A stretch of 64,000 bases of DNA from Amycolatopsis tolypomycina (GCF_900105945.1 NZ_FNSO01000004.1:6638001-6702000); one strand, 5' to 3'; positions 50,186-58,562 are shown, counted from the first letter of the stretch. Numbers and translations are program-made. The notes: generated from the letters alone by a model not told the origin.

Positions 50186-51100
50186 ATGCCTACGCTGCGC
50201 GCGCTGGAATGCCTGGTCGCGGTCCTCGACGCGGGCTCGATCACCGAAGCGGCCGCGCGGCTGCACCTGTCGCAGCCCGCCCTGTCGCACCAGATCGGTG
50301 CACTGGAACGCGAACTGGGGACGCCGGTGCTCGAACGGCTGCCCCGCGGGGTCCGGCCCACCGCGGCGGGACGGGCCGTCCTCGCCGACGCGCGGGCGGC
50401 GCTGGCCGCCGCCGAACGGGTGGTCCGGACCGGGCGCGCGGTGGCCGGCGGCGGTGAAGGCACGCTGCGGATCGCGTGCGCGGAGAGCATGACCGCCGGC
50501 CTGCTCGCCCCCGTACTGCGTGCCTGGCACCGGCACCGGCCGGAAGTGTTGATCACGCTGACCGAGACCACGAGCGCGGATGCACTGGTCGAGGCCCTGG
50601 AGACGGACGAAGCGGACGTCGCGGTCGGGCCGCGGCCGAGCCGCTGGACCGGGGCCGTCGAGGTAGTGGGGCGCGAGGAGATCGTCGTGGCGCTGGCCGC
50701 GGACCACCCGCTCGGCACCCGCGCGAGTGTCCCCATGACCGCCCTCACGGGCATTCCGGTGGTGCACTACCACCGCGACAATGGCCTCGGCGGGTGGCTC
50801 GACCAGGAGGCCGCACGGCGCGGCACGGTGCTGGAGGCGGTGATGCGGACCAAGCAGACGGCGACGGCGGCCCAGCTCGCCGCGGCGGGACTCGGCGTGG
50901 CACTGGTCCCGACCACCGCGCTCACCCGGACCTTCCCGGGCGCGTTGCGGCGGCTCAAGCCACCGCTGCACCGGGACGTCGTGACGTTCACCGCGACGCC
51001 GTCGGATTCGCTCGTCCGGCGGTTTTGTTCGGACGTGACCCATCGCGGGCTCACCGTGCCCGGTGTCCTGTCGGGCAAACTGTCCGCGGCACCCGGTTAA
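50186..51100 (+). CDS. LysR-family transcriptional regulator
   Basis: A 304-residue LysR protein: MPTLRALECLVAVLDAGSITEAAARLHLSQPALSHQIGALEREL is the DNA-binding domain, followed by the periplasmic-binding-like effector domain (LRIACAESMTAGLLAPVLRAW, LPGALRRLKPP-like end). The ATG at 50186 lies six bases after TAGAAT, a good -10, so the mRNA is probably leaderless. It is divergent from the SDR-like gene, its probable target. Effector unknown. Confidence 0.9.
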   Translation: MPTLRALECLVAVLDAGSITEAAARLHLSQPALSHQIGALERELGTPVLERLPRGVRPTAAGRAVLADARAALAAAERVVRTGRAVAGGGEGTLRIACAESMTAGLLAPVLRAWHRHRPEVLITLTETTSADALVEALETDEADVAVGPRPSRWTGAVEVVGREEIVVALAADHPLGTRASVPMTALTGIPVVHYHRDNGLGGWLDQEAARRGTVLEAVMRTKQTATAAQLAAAGLGVALVPTTALTRTFPGALRRLKPPLHRDVVTFTATPSDSLVRRFCSDVTHRGLTVPGVLSGKLSAAPG

Positions 51101-51295
51101 GCCCTGGTGAATCGGACAGATTTCCTACGAAGGTTTTGTGCCATCCAGACGAACTTCTCCCCCGAGGACAGATTTGGCTGTGTCATTCGCCAAACTTCGG
51201 TTCCATCGGATAGCTTGCTCCTACCGGTCAGTACCGGTGGGTGAGGCCGATCGAGTGAGGCGATCAGCGACAGATCGAGGGAAGCGGGGACGACC

Positions 51296-52459
51296 ATGCC
51301 CAAGCACCGGCCACGTCGCAAGGGCGCGCGTTCGGTCCGGCGGACCGCCGCCGCGCTCGCGGGTGGGGCGCTCGTCGTGCTGCCCACGCTGACCACGGGC
51401 CTGCCCGCGCCCGTCGTCGTCGCCAATGCCGGGGACAGCCAGCCCGACCAGGCCGTCGCCGCTCCGTCGCCGCAGCAGCCGAACATCGTCATGCCGCCGA
51501 TCGCGGTCGACGGCAGCCTGCCCCAGCCGCCGCTGCCCGAGCCGCTGGTCGTGCCGGGCGGGCGCGCCGGCTCCGCGGGCATCTCCGGTTCGCTCGGCAT
51601 CCCGGGCAGCATGCTCAAGGCGTACAAGAACGCCGCCGACATCCTGGCCAAGGAGCAGCCCAACTGCCACCTCGACTGGGCGCTGATCGCCAGCATCGGC
51701 CGGATCGAGTCGAACCACGGCCGCGGCGGGTACGTCAACGCCCTCGGCGACACGCTGGAGCCGATCCTCGGCCCGGTGCTCAACGGTGCCGGCCCGTTCG
51801 CCGCGATCCGGGACACCGACGGCGGCAAGTACGACGGTGACGTCGTGTGGGACCGCGCGGTCGGCCCGATGCAGTTCATCCCGGGCACGTGGCGCGGCTA
51901 CGCCTCCGACGGCAACGGCGACGGCGTGTCGAACCCGAACAACATCTACGACGAGGCGCTGGCCGCCGGGCGCTACCTGTGCTCGGGTGGTCTCGACCTG
52001 TCCACCGACGCCGGGCAGCGCATCGCCGTGCGCCGCTACAACAACTCGGCGTCCTACGTGAACACCGTGATGGCGTGGGCGGCGGCCTACCGCGCCGGAG
52101 TGGCCCAGCTGCCCGACAGCCAGGTGCCGATCGGCGCGCCCAACGCCCCGGACGCCGCCGCGGCCGGTGCCCCGGTCGGCCTCCCGGCCCCGCCTGCCCC
52201 GCCGGTGCCGCCGGTCACCCCGCCTCCGGGCACGACGCTGCCCGGCACGTCGACGACGCCCACCACGCCGACGTCCACGACTCCGACGTCGACCACGCCC
52301 ACCTCGACCAGCCCGACGCCGACGACGCCGACGTCGACACCCACCACGCCGTCACCGACGCCGACGCCGACCAGCACCACTCCGCCGCCTTCGTCGACCG
52401 CCGCGGCCGGCTCGGAGAGCGCCCCCACCGAGACCACCTCGACCAGCCCGGCCGGGTGA
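51296..52459 (+). CDS. Secreted lytic murein transglycosylase with Thr/Pro tail
   Basis: A 387-residue exported cell-wall enzyme. After the signal region (RRTAAALAGGALVVLPTLTT), residues about 95-270 match the MltB/SLT type: LDWALIASIGRIESNHGRGGYV contains the catalytic Glu, and DRAVGPMQFIPGTWRGYASDGNGDGVSNPNNIYD is the family's sugar-binding stretch, here given in part: GPMQFIPGTW. The last 100 residues are Pro/Thr/Ser repeats that would span the wall. It cleaves glycan strands. A small gene overlaps its end as GTGA. Confidence 0.88.
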   Translation: MPKHRPRRKGARSVRRTAAALAGGALVVLPTLTTGLPAPVVVANAGDSQPDQAVAAPSPQQPNIVMPPIAVDGSLPQPPLPEPLVVPGGRAGSAGISGSLGIPGSMLKAYKNAADILAKEQPNCHLDWALIASIGRIESNHGRGGYVNALGDTLEPILGPVLNGAGPFAAIRDTDGGKYDGDVVWDRAVGPMQFIPGTWRGYASDGNGDGVSNPNNIYDEALAAGRYLCSGGLDLSTDAGQRIAVRRYNNSASYVNTVMAWAAAYRAGVAQLPDSQVPIGAPNAPDAAAAGAPVGLPAPPAPPVPPVTPPPGTTLPGTSTTPTTPTSTTPTSTTPTSTSPTPTTPTSTPTTPSPTPTPTSTTPPPSSTAAAGSESAPTETTSTSPAG

Positions 52460-52722
52460 GCCCGGTGGAGCCGTTCCTGGTGCACATCCGCTGCGACACC
52501 GACGGCTACACCCACGCCGTCACCGAGGACGAGTTCGCGGCGGGACGGCACGAAGGACGGTTCCGGGCGGTGTGCGGGCACGTCGTGCTGGCGGCGCCGA
52601 TGATCGAGGAGCCCGGCCGGTTCGACCCGGTGTGCCGGGACATGCTCCGCGCCGGGGCCGCGCAGCCGGCCGAGGTGCCCCAGCAGGAGCGACGCCGGCT
52701 GCGGTGGCGCAGCCGGCGCTAG
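52456..52722 (+). CDS. Small cysteine-containing protein coupled to the transglycosylase
   Basis: An 88-residue protein (VEPFLVHIRCDTDGYTHAVT, RFRAVCGHVVLAAPMIEEPG, FDPVCRDMLRAG) with three cysteines and a basic tail. Start GTG at 52456-52458 overlaps the transglycosylase stop as GTGA; a GTG three codons later is possible. No signal peptide is seen. The cysteine/histidine pattern could bind zinc. Function unknown. Confidence 0.66.
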   Translation: MSPVEPFLVHIRCDTDGYTHAVTEDEFAAGRHEGRFRAVCGHVVLAAPMIEEPGRFDPVCRDMLRAGAAQPAEVPQQERRRLRWRSRR

Positions 52723-53489
52723 TCCACCAGGGCCTGGATGCCGTCGAGCATCCGGTCCAGGCCGAACTCGTACGCCGTGTCGCCCTGCGCCTTGGCGCTC
52801 TGGTCGAAGCCACCGCCGAGCCAGATGCGGTTCATCGCCGGGTGCGCGTCGACGACGAAGTAGTTCTCCCAGAACGACGAGCGCTGGTGCCACCACGCCT
52901 CGGTCGACTGGCCTGTACTGCGCTCCAGCCGGGCGTTCTCCGCGTCGAGCGCCGCGTTCGCGTCGACGTACGTGCCGATGCCGTTGGCCGCCGCGACCGC
53001 CTGCCGCGGCGGCAGGCCGAGCGCGTCCATGATCGACAGCAGGTACTCCTGGCCCGCCAGCTGGCCGGGGCCCAGCGGCGGCCGGACGCGTGAGACCTCG
53101 CACAGCCAGGGGTGATCGAGGTAGGCCTGCCGGGTGCGCTCGGCGTACAGCGCCACCTGCGCGCGCCAGTCCCCGTGCCGCGGCTCCCCCGGCCCGGGCA
53201 GCCGACGGCCGACGAGCACGTCGTCGACCATCAGGTCCACCAGCTCGGCCTTGCCGGGCACGTAGGTGTAGAGCGTCATCGTGCCGGCGCCGAGCTCCTT
53301 GGCGACGCGGTGCATCGACGCGGCGGCGAGCCCGTCGGCGTCCGCGACCGTGATCGCGGCGGCGACGATCTGCTCGATCGTCAGGGTGGGGCGGCGGCCC
53401 CTGGTCGGTTCGGCGGCGGCACCGCGGGCGCGCCAGAGCAGCGCGAGCGTCCGGTCGATGTCCTCGGCGCCACTGCGTTCGACGGTCAT
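52719..53489 (-). CDS. TetR/AcrR-family regulator with TetR_C-type domain
   Basis: A 256-residue regulator: LTIEQIVAAAITVADADGLAAASMHRVAKELGAGTMTLYTYVPGKAELVDLMVD is the TetR DNA-binding part, given here as its recognisable core MTLYTYVPGKAEL. The C-terminal domain is of the tetracycline-repressor-like type common with MFS pumps, but no pump is adjacent. It is divergent from the DUF1992 gene. Its stop overlaps the end of the small cysteine protein gene on the other strand by four bases. Confidence 0.88.
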   Translation of the reverse strand: MTVERSGAEDIDRTLALLWRARGAAAEPTRGRRPTLTIEQIVAAAITVADADGLAAASMHRVAKELGAGTMTLYTYVPGKAELVDLMVDDVLVGRRLPGPGEPRHGDWRAQVALYAERTRQAYLDHPWLCEVSRVRPPLGPGQLAGQEYLLSIMDALGLPPRQAVAAANGIGTYVDANAALDAENARLERSTGQSTEAWWHQRSSFWENYFVVDAHPAMNRIWLGGGFDQSAKAQGDTAYEFGLDRMLDGIQALVD

Positions 53490-53550
53490 GCGGTCCCCTC
53501 GCTTGTCGTTCGGACATTACCCTGGAAGCAGACGGAGGGGGTGCGAGGAG

Positions 53551-53964
53551 ATGAGCGGGCGCAAACCACCCAAGGTGTCCTTCCGCTGGTGGGTCGACCG
53601 GCAGATCGCCGAAGCCCGGGAGCGCGGCGAGTTCGACGACCTGCCCGGCACCGGCAAGCCGCTGCCGAAGCCCACCGGCAACGACGCGGCGACCGACTGG
53701 GTCCTTCGCGAAGTCCGGAAGGGCGGCCACGACACGAAGGCACTGCTGCCGCCGGCGCTCGCCCTCAAGCGCGAAGTCCAGGACCTGCCGGCGCGGCTCG
53801 CCGGAGAGCGGACCGAACGGCAGGTCCGGGACGTCGTCGAGGAGCTCAACACCCGGATCCGCCAGGCCTACCTCAACCACCACACCGGGCCGCCGCTCAC
53901 GGTGGCGCTGGTGGACGTCGAAGAGGCCCTCGAAGACTGGCGGCGCTCACGAGCCGCGTCGTAG
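53551..53964 (+). CDS. DUF1992 (DnaJ homologue subfamily C member 28-like) protein
   Basis: A 137-residue protein of the DUF1992 family, whose characteristic start is present (WVDRQIAEARERGEFDDLPGTGKPLP). Members are small cytoplasmic proteins with no J domain in bacteria and no established role. GAGGAG lies just upstream of the ATG at 53551. Its end overlaps the YidC remnant on the other strand by 18 bases. Confidence 0.86.
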   Translation: MSGRKPPKVSFRWWVDRQIAEARERGEFDDLPGTGKPLPKPTGNDAATDWVLREVRKGGHDTKALLPPALALKREVQDLPARLAGERTERQVRDVVEELNTRIRQAYLNHHTGPPLTVALVDVEEALEDWRRSRAAS

Positions 53965-54195
53965 CAACGCGCGTTCCGTCGCGCTCCACGCGGTCGTGGT
54001 GAGCAGATAGATCCCCGCCGCCTGCGGCAGGACGAGCGTGGCGAGCACGGTGCCGTCGGGCAGCAGCCGCACCAGCTTCCCGCCCGGGACGCCGCCCGTG
54101 GCAGGCTGCAGGCGGACCGAGAACCACGCGACGACGGCGAGCCCGGCCGCGATCACGAACACGAGCGGGCCGCCGACGATCTTCGGGCGCCCAGC
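53947..54195 (-). pseudogene. YidC/Oxa1-family gene, 3' remnant
   Basis: Minus-strand frame reading KIVGGPLVFVIAAGLAVVAW, FSVRLQPATGGVPGGKLVRL and LPQAAGIYLLTTTAWSATERALLRRGS, the last part of actinomycete YidC-like insertases (the ending is given in part: IYLLTTTAWSATERALLRR). It matches the usual C-terminal transmembrane helices. Upstream it is replaced by repeat copy 3; about 70-90 central residues of the protein are missing. Confidence 0.75.
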
Positions 54196-54212
54196 ACGGC
54201 TCGCCCCGCACG

Positions 54213-54334
54213 ACCCGCCCTCCCTGGGGGCTGCCCCCGCTTCCAGCGTATCGAGGCACCCCGACGGAAATCGGGGACCAGCCCTGCTGAAGCTCCGGTT
54301 GTCCACAGCCCCACCGAATTGTGGACAACCAGCC
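54213..54334 (-). repeat. Dispersed repeat copy 3 with two perfect DnaA boxes
   Basis: Inverted relative to copies 1 and 2. It carries two perfect DnaA boxes in inverted order, TTGTCCACA (54299-54307) and TGTGGACAA (54320-54328). These are part of an 11-base perfect inverted repeat (GGTTGTCCACA/TGTGGACAACC). Next come a CCCCGA-TTTCCG-TCGGGG hairpin and the GGGGGC-A-GCCCCC hairpin. It sits inside the YidC-like gene. Confidence 0.82.
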
Positions 54335-54566
54335 GGCGAGTCACCCGTCGAGTGTGGCGCGTGCGGCCGTGCTTCTCCTGCAGCGCACGGATTTCCGGCA
54401 GGAGGCGGTTCCGTTCGCCGCGGGCGGCTGACCGGGCGAGCGGGTGCAGCAGCAACCGCACCCCGGGGGTGAAGACGACGATGGCCAGCGGCGTCGAGAG
54501 CGGGCCGGTGAGGGCGTGGATCAGGTGGTACGCGCCTTCGACGGGCACGTCGAGAAAGCCGAACAT
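54335..54566 (-). pseudogene. YidC/Oxa1-family gene, 5' remnant
   Basis: Starts at the ATG 54564-54566 with CGGAG upstream. It reads MFGFLDVPVEGAYHLIHALT, then LAIVVFTPGVRLLLHPLARS and LPEIRALQEKHGRTRHTR, the normal N-terminal part of an actinomycete YidC-like membrane insertase. It then runs into repeat copy 3. The central catalytic part of the insertase is absent. Confidence 0.78.
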
Positions 54567-54589
54567 GGGCAGCACTCCGCTTGAGTGAG

Positions 54590-54747
54590 AAGGGGTGGGG
54601 TGAGCGGAATGGCTGCGTCGAAGAGGCGCGCTGCGTGCTGCCGACGAGCAGCACGACCAGCAGACTGGCGGCGGCGAGGGAGGCGAAGGCGACCAGCGCG
54701 GTCGGGCTGACCAGCGCGGGGAATGCGAGTTCGAGCACCGTGTGCAC
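54590..54747 (-). CDS. Possible small single-pass membrane protein upstream of YidC remnant
   Basis: The GTG at 54745-54747 with GGGGGA upstream opens MHTVLELAFPALVSPTALVA followed by FASLAAASLLVVLLVGS, one clear transmembrane helix. In related actinomycetes a small membrane protein precedes this type of YidC gene. The frame continues without a stop across the YidC 5' remnant and repeat, so the true end is unclear and the gene may itself be damaged. The end given is approximate. Confidence 0.42.
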
Positions 54748-54787
54748 GGCGTCCCCCTGCTTCCCCTCCAGCGTAGCAAAAACGCTA

Positions 54788-54809
54788 ACAGCCCGATGGG
54801 CTGTAATCT
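54788..54809 (+). promoter_or_regulatory. Promoter and small inverted repeat before the phosphoesterase gene
   Basis: ACAGCCC-GAT-GGGCTGT (54788-54804) is a perfect 7-base inverted repeat. TAATCT (54804-54809) is a good -10, six bases from the ATG, so a leaderless transcript is likely. The repeat overlaps the promoter and could be an operator. Confidence 0.5.
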
Positions 54810-54815
54810 GGTTCG

Positions 54816-55937
54816 ATGAGAGGGCAACTGGTCGTCGTGCCGCTTCTGGCGGTGCTCCTGCTGTTCACCGTCCCCTGGTGGACGCTGGTGCTCGCGCCGG
54901 AGTGGGGTACCGCGGCGACGATCGCCGGCACGGCCTTGTTCGCGCTGGGACTCGTCACGATGCCGGTCGCCATGTTCCGCGGCCACTCCCGGCACCAGAG
55001 CGACGGTGCCGCCCGGCTCGGTGACTCGCTGCTCGCCGTCATCTGGGTGCTGTTCAGCTGGTCGATCCTGAGCCTGGTGCTGCGGGTCGCGCTGCTCGGC
55101 GTCGACGACCCGCTGCGGTCGCGGCTCGTCGCGGGCGTCACCGCGCTGGTCGCCGCCGGGTTGCTCGTGCACGGCAACCGCGTCGCCATGCGGGTGCCGC
55201 CGGTGAAGGCGGTCGACGTTGTCATCCCGCGGCTCGGGCCGGGGCTCGACGGCCTGCGCGTAGCCGTCCTCACCGACACCCACTTCGGGCCGATCGACCG
55301 GACGAAGTGGTCGGAACAGGTCGTCGCGGCGGTCAACGCGCTCGAGGCGGACGTCGTCTGCCACGCCGGTGACCTCGCCGACGGCGCGGTGGCCAAGCGC
55401 CGCAAGCAGGTCGACCCGCTCGGCGGCGTCCAGGCCGGGCTCGGGCGGTTCTACATCACCGGCAACCACGAGTACTTCGGCGAAGCCCAGGCGTGGCTCG
55501 ACCACATGGACGGCCTCGGCTGGGACACGCTGCACAACCGCTCGACGCTGCTCGAGCGCGGCGGCGACCGGATCCTGTTCGCCGGCATCGACGACCCGAC
55601 CGGCGCGGCGTCCGGCCTGCCCGGCCACGGCCCCGACCTGGCCGCGGCGCTGGCCGACCGGCCCGACGGCGTCCCGGTGGTCCTGCTCGCGCACCAGCCG
55701 AAGCAGGTGCGCGAGGCGCGCGAAGCGGGCGTCGAACTGCAGATCTCCGGGCACACGCACGGCGGGCAGATCTGGCCGTTCCACCTGCTGGTGCGGTTGG
55801 ACCAGCCGACGCTGTCCGGGCTGACCCGGCACGGGCCGACCCAGCTGTACAACAGCCGCGGCACCGGGTTCTGGGGGCCGCCGTTCCGGATCTTCGCGCC
55901 CAGCGAGATCACGCTGCTGACCCTGCGTTCGGCCTGA
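54816..55937 (+). CDS. Membrane-anchored metallophosphoesterase
   Basis: A 373-residue protein. The first 130 residues contain about four hydrophobic segments (LVVVPLLAVLLLFTVPWWTL and others). The C-terminal catalytic domain has all metallophosphoesterase motifs in order: LTDTHFG, GDLADG, TGNHEY, a His in LLAHQPK and GHTHGGQIWP. It would hydrolyse a phosphoester at the membrane, possibly facing outward. It is a single gene, divergent from the YidC-like remnant. Confidence 0.88.
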   Translation: MRGQLVVVPLLAVLLLFTVPWWTLVLAPEWGTAATIAGTALFALGLVTMPVAMFRGHSRHQSDGAARLGDSLLAVIWVLFSWSILSLVLRVALLGVDDPLRSRLVAGVTALVAAGLLVHGNRVAMRVPPVKAVDVVIPRLGPGLDGLRVAVLTDTHFGPIDRTKWSEQVVAAVNALEADVVCHAGDLADGAVAKRRKQVDPLGGVQAGLGRFYITGNHEYFGEAQAWLDHMDGLGWDTLHNRSTLLERGGDRILFAGIDDPTGAASGLPGHGPDLAAALADRPDGVPVVLLAHQPKQVREAREAGVELQISGHTHGGQIWPFHLLVRLDQPTLSGLTRHGPTQLYNSRGTGFWGPPFRIFAPSEITLLTLRSA

Positions 55938-56022
55938 CGACCACCCCGGCTCGGCGGGGGCGGTACCTACCGACAAATTTTTTTGTCTTGACAGACGGAT
56001 GCGTCGGAGGGACGCTGTCCGC

Positions 56023-56814
56023 ATGACAACGACAATCTCCGCAGACGGCACCGAGATCGCCTACACCCGCGCCGGGTCCGGCCCCGCGCTCGTCCTCGTC
56101 GACGGCGCGATGTGCTACCGCGGCTCGTCCCCCAACGACGCGCTGGCGAAGGAGCTCGCCGCGCACTTCACCGTGTACACCTACGACCGCCGCGGCCGCG
56201 GCGAAAGCGGCGACACCGGGCCGTACGCGGTCGAGCGCGAGGTCGAGGACCTCGCCGCGATCGTCAAGGAGGCGGGCGGCGAGGTGTTCCTGTTCGGCAT
56301 TTCGTCGGGCGTCGCACTGGCTCTCGAAGCGGCACCCAGCCTGCCGGTGCGCAAGCTGGCGCTGTACGAACCGCCGTTCGTCGTGGACGGCACCCGCCCC
56401 CGCGTCCCGGAGGGCTACGCGGCCCGGCTCGCCGAGGCGCTGACGGAAGGCAAGCGCGGCAAGGCGGTCAAGATGTTCATGACCGAAGGCGTCGGCCTGA
56501 GCGGGCTCATGGTGTCGGTGATGCGGATCATGCCGTTCTGGCCGAAGCTCAAGCGAGTGGCCCACACCCTCCCGTACGACACGGCGCTGGTGATCGACCA
56601 CCAGACGGGCAACCCCCTGCCGGCGGCCTGGCCCGAGGTGAAGGTCCCGGCACTGGCGATCGACGGCGGCCGCAGCCCGGACTGGATGCGCAACGGCGTG
56701 GCATCGCTGGCGAAGGTGCTGCCGTCGGCGGAGTACCGGACGCTGCCGGGCCAGACCCACATCGTGAAGGCGCCCGCACTGGCACCGGTGTTGAAGGAGT
56801 TCTTCCTCGCTTAG
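56023..56814 (+). CDS. Alpha/beta hydrolase
   Basis: A 263-residue soluble hydrolase: LVLVDGAMCYRG near the start, FLFGISSGVALAL with the nucleophilic Ser in GISSG, and a C-terminal GQTHIVKAPAL histidine. The ATG at 56023 is preferred to one at 55999 because the latter adds only charged residues. Upstream DNA has a GACAAA/TTTGTC inverted repeat and TTGACA. The HAD phosphatase gene follows 86 bases later. Substrate unknown. Confidence 0.84.
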   Translation: MTTTISADGTEIAYTRAGSGPALVLVDGAMCYRGSSPNDALAKELAAHFTVYTYDRRGRGESGDTGPYAVEREVEDLAAIVKEAGGEVFLFGISSGVALALEAAPSLPVRKLALYEPPFVVDGTRPRVPEGYAARLAEALTEGKRGKAVKMFMTEGVGLSGLMVSVMRIMPFWPKLKRVAHTLPYDTALVIDHQTGNPLPAAWPEVKVPALAIDGGRSPDWMRNGVASLAKVLPSAEYRTLPGQTHIVKAPALAPVLKEFFLA

Positions 56815-56900
56815 ACGGCAATCGTCCGGGAAGGGCGGAAGCGCCGGAGCTCGTCACAACTCCCTTGCCTGAACGATCACCGACCGGGCAGGGTGCAGGC

Positions 56901-57548
56901 GTGCCCACCCGCGCCCTGGTCTTCGACTTCGACGGCACGCTCGCCGACACCGAATCCGCCGTCCTGCGGTCGTGGCAGGAGGTCTTCCGCGAGCACGGCA
57001 CGGAGCTGCCGATGGAGGCCTGGTACGCCGTCATCGGCACGCAGCACACCACGGCCGCCATGTTCGCCCTGCTCGCCGAGCACGCCCCCGGGATCGATCC
57101 GGAAGCCCTGCGGCCCAGGACGCGGGCCCACGTCCTGAAGCTCCTCGAAGACCTCGGCCCGCGCGATGGCGTCCGAAACTACCTCGAGACCGCCCAGCAG
57201 CACGGCCTCAAGCTGGCCGTCGCCTCCAGCTCGTCCGGGGCGTGGGTGAACCCGCACCTCGAACGGCTCGGCATCGACCACTACTTCGACGCCGTCCTCA
57301 CCGGCGACCGGCACAAGGCCAAGCCCGACCCCGACCTCTACCTCGCCGCGCTCGACGCACTCGGAGCAGAAGCAACCGACGCCATCGCCTTCGAAGACAC
57401 CCCGCACGGCGTCACCGCCGCCAAGGCCGCCGGGCTCACCTGCGTTGCCGTGCCGAACGCCATCACCGCGAGCCTCGACTTCGGGCAGGCCGACGTCGTG
57501 CTGCCGTCCTTCACGGCGAAGCCGCTCGAAGCCCTGCTCAGCCGCTGA
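56901..57548 (+). CDS. HAD-superfamily phosphatase (beta-phosphoglucomutase-like)
   Basis: A 215-residue HAD hydrolase: ALVFDFDGTLADTESAV holds the nucleophilic Asp, LAVASSSSGAWV the Thr/Ser motif, and KPDPDLYLAALDALG and AFEDTPHGVTAAKAAG the Lys and Asp motifs. It resembles beta-phosphoglucomutase and small sugar-phosphate phosphatases. The GTG at 56901 gives the normal start. The last 11 bases overlap the end of the Nudix gene on the other strand. Confidence 0.88.
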   Translation: MPTRALVFDFDGTLADTESAVLRSWQEVFREHGTELPMEAWYAVIGTQHTTAAMFALLAEHAPGIDPEALRPRTRAHVLKLLEDLGPRDGVRNYLETAQQHGLKLAVASSSSGAWVNPHLERLGIDHYFDAVLTGDRHKAKPDPDLYLAALDALGAEATDAIAFEDTPHGVTAAKAAGLTCVAVPNAITASLDFGQADVVLPSFTAKPLEALLSR

Positions 57549-58005
57549 CCAGGGCCAGGAGCCGGTCCAGGAACGGCAGCTGGCCCTTCAGCAGTTTCTC
57601 CCGGGCAGCCTGCACCGAGAACCACTCGACCCGGTCCACCTCGGGGAACTCCCGCTGACGACCCGAGCGCGGTGGCCACTCCATGGTGAACGTCCCGGGC
57701 ACCACCGCCACCGGGTCCAGGTCGGCCTCGACCGCCCACGCCGTGACGACCTTGCCGCCCGACTGCTTCACCTCACCCAGCGGGACGTACTCGCCGGCGG
57801 GCGCGGGCAGGCCCAGCTCCTCCTCGAACTCGCGCCGGGCCGCCTTCTCGGGCGGCTCGTCCGGGTCGAGCTCGCCCTTGGGCAGCGACCACGCGGCCGC
57901 GTCCTTCTTCGCCCAGAACGGCCCGCCCATGTGCCCGAGGAGCACCTCGACGTCGTCGCCGCGGCCTCGGTAGAGCAGGAGCCCGGCACTCTGTTTGCCC
58001 GCCAT
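57538..58005 (-). CDS. Nudix hydrolase (DNA mismatch repair MutT-like)
   Basis: A 155-residue Nudix protein. KQSAGLLLYRGRGDDVEVLLGHMGGPFW is typical of the group with an N-terminal lysine-rich start, and the Nudix box is KGELDPDEPPEKAARREFEEELGL. The C-terminal half (GKVVTAWAVEADLD, FPEVDRVEWFSVQAAREKL) is complete. ATG at 58003-58005. It converges with the HAD gene and is divergent from the DoxX gene. Substrate unknown. Confidence 0.87.
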   Translation of the reverse strand: MAGKQSAGLLLYRGRGDDVEVLLGHMGGPFWAKKDAAAWSLPKGELDPDEPPEKAARREFEEELGLPAPAGEYVPLGEVKQSGGKVVTAWAVEADLDPVAVVPGTFTMEWPPRSGRQREFPEVDRVEWFSVQAAREKLLKGQLPFLDRLLALVSG

Positions 58006-58108
58006 GGAGAAATTCTCCCAAGATTTTTCCGCGGAGGTGTCGAAACCCGCCGGGGCCCGATCGACGCGTTGGCAGAAGGCAAGGGAAACCCCAGGGAAGG
58101 AACCCACC

Positions 58109-58543
58109 ATGACCGCCACCACCGTCCGCGACAGCCAGACCGCCACCCCGGCCAGGACCCAGGTCACCGGCCTCGTGGTCGGCGCGAGCCGGATCGTGAT
58201 CTCGTTCCTGTTCGGCTGCCACGGCCTGCAGGGATTCGGCTTCTTCGGCGGGATCGACGGCCAGGGCGGCGGCGTCCCGTTCGGCTCGTTCCCCGGCTGG
58301 TGGGGCAGCGTGCTCGAGCTCGTGGGCGCGGTGCTGCTGCTCGTCGGGCTCGCCAGCCGGCCGGTCGCGATCCTGCTCTCCGGCGTGATGGCCTACGCCT
58401 ACTTCACCGTGCACGCCCCGACGGGCCTGCTCCCGCTGCAGAACATGGGCGAGCCCGCCGCGGTCTACTCGTGGATCTTCCTGCTGTTCGCCGCGATCGG
58501 CCCGGGCCGCCTCGCGCTCGACAACCTCATCAAGCGACGCTGA
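58109..58543 (+). CDS. DoxX-family membrane protein
   Basis: A 144-residue protein with four hydrophobic helices in the DoxX/YphA arrangement (IVISFLFGCHGLQGFGFFGG, VLELVGAVLLLVGLASRPVA, GVMAYAYFTVHAPTGLLPLQ and IFLLFAAIGPGRLALDNLIK). DoxX proteins are small inner-membrane proteins with links to quinone or redox functions. GGAAGG lies 7 bases before the ATG. Downstream lies the inverted-repeat element at 58563. Confidence 0.86.
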   Translation: MTATTVRDSQTATPARTQVTGLVVGASRIVISFLFGCHGLQGFGFFGGIDGQGGGVPFGSFPGWWGSVLELVGAVLLLVGLASRPVAILLSGVMAYAYFTVHAPTGLLPLQNMGEPAAVYSWIFLLFAAIGPGRLALDNLIKRR

Positions 58544-58562
58544 GGCGCAAAGCGCGGTCCTG

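Noticed and set aside
51101..51295. Possible c-di-AMP riboswitch upstream of the lytic transglycosylase
   Set aside because: Cell-wall hydrolase genes in actinomycetes often have one, but I could not find the conserved core sequences of the ydaO class here. Only a short ACCGGT repeat pair is visible.
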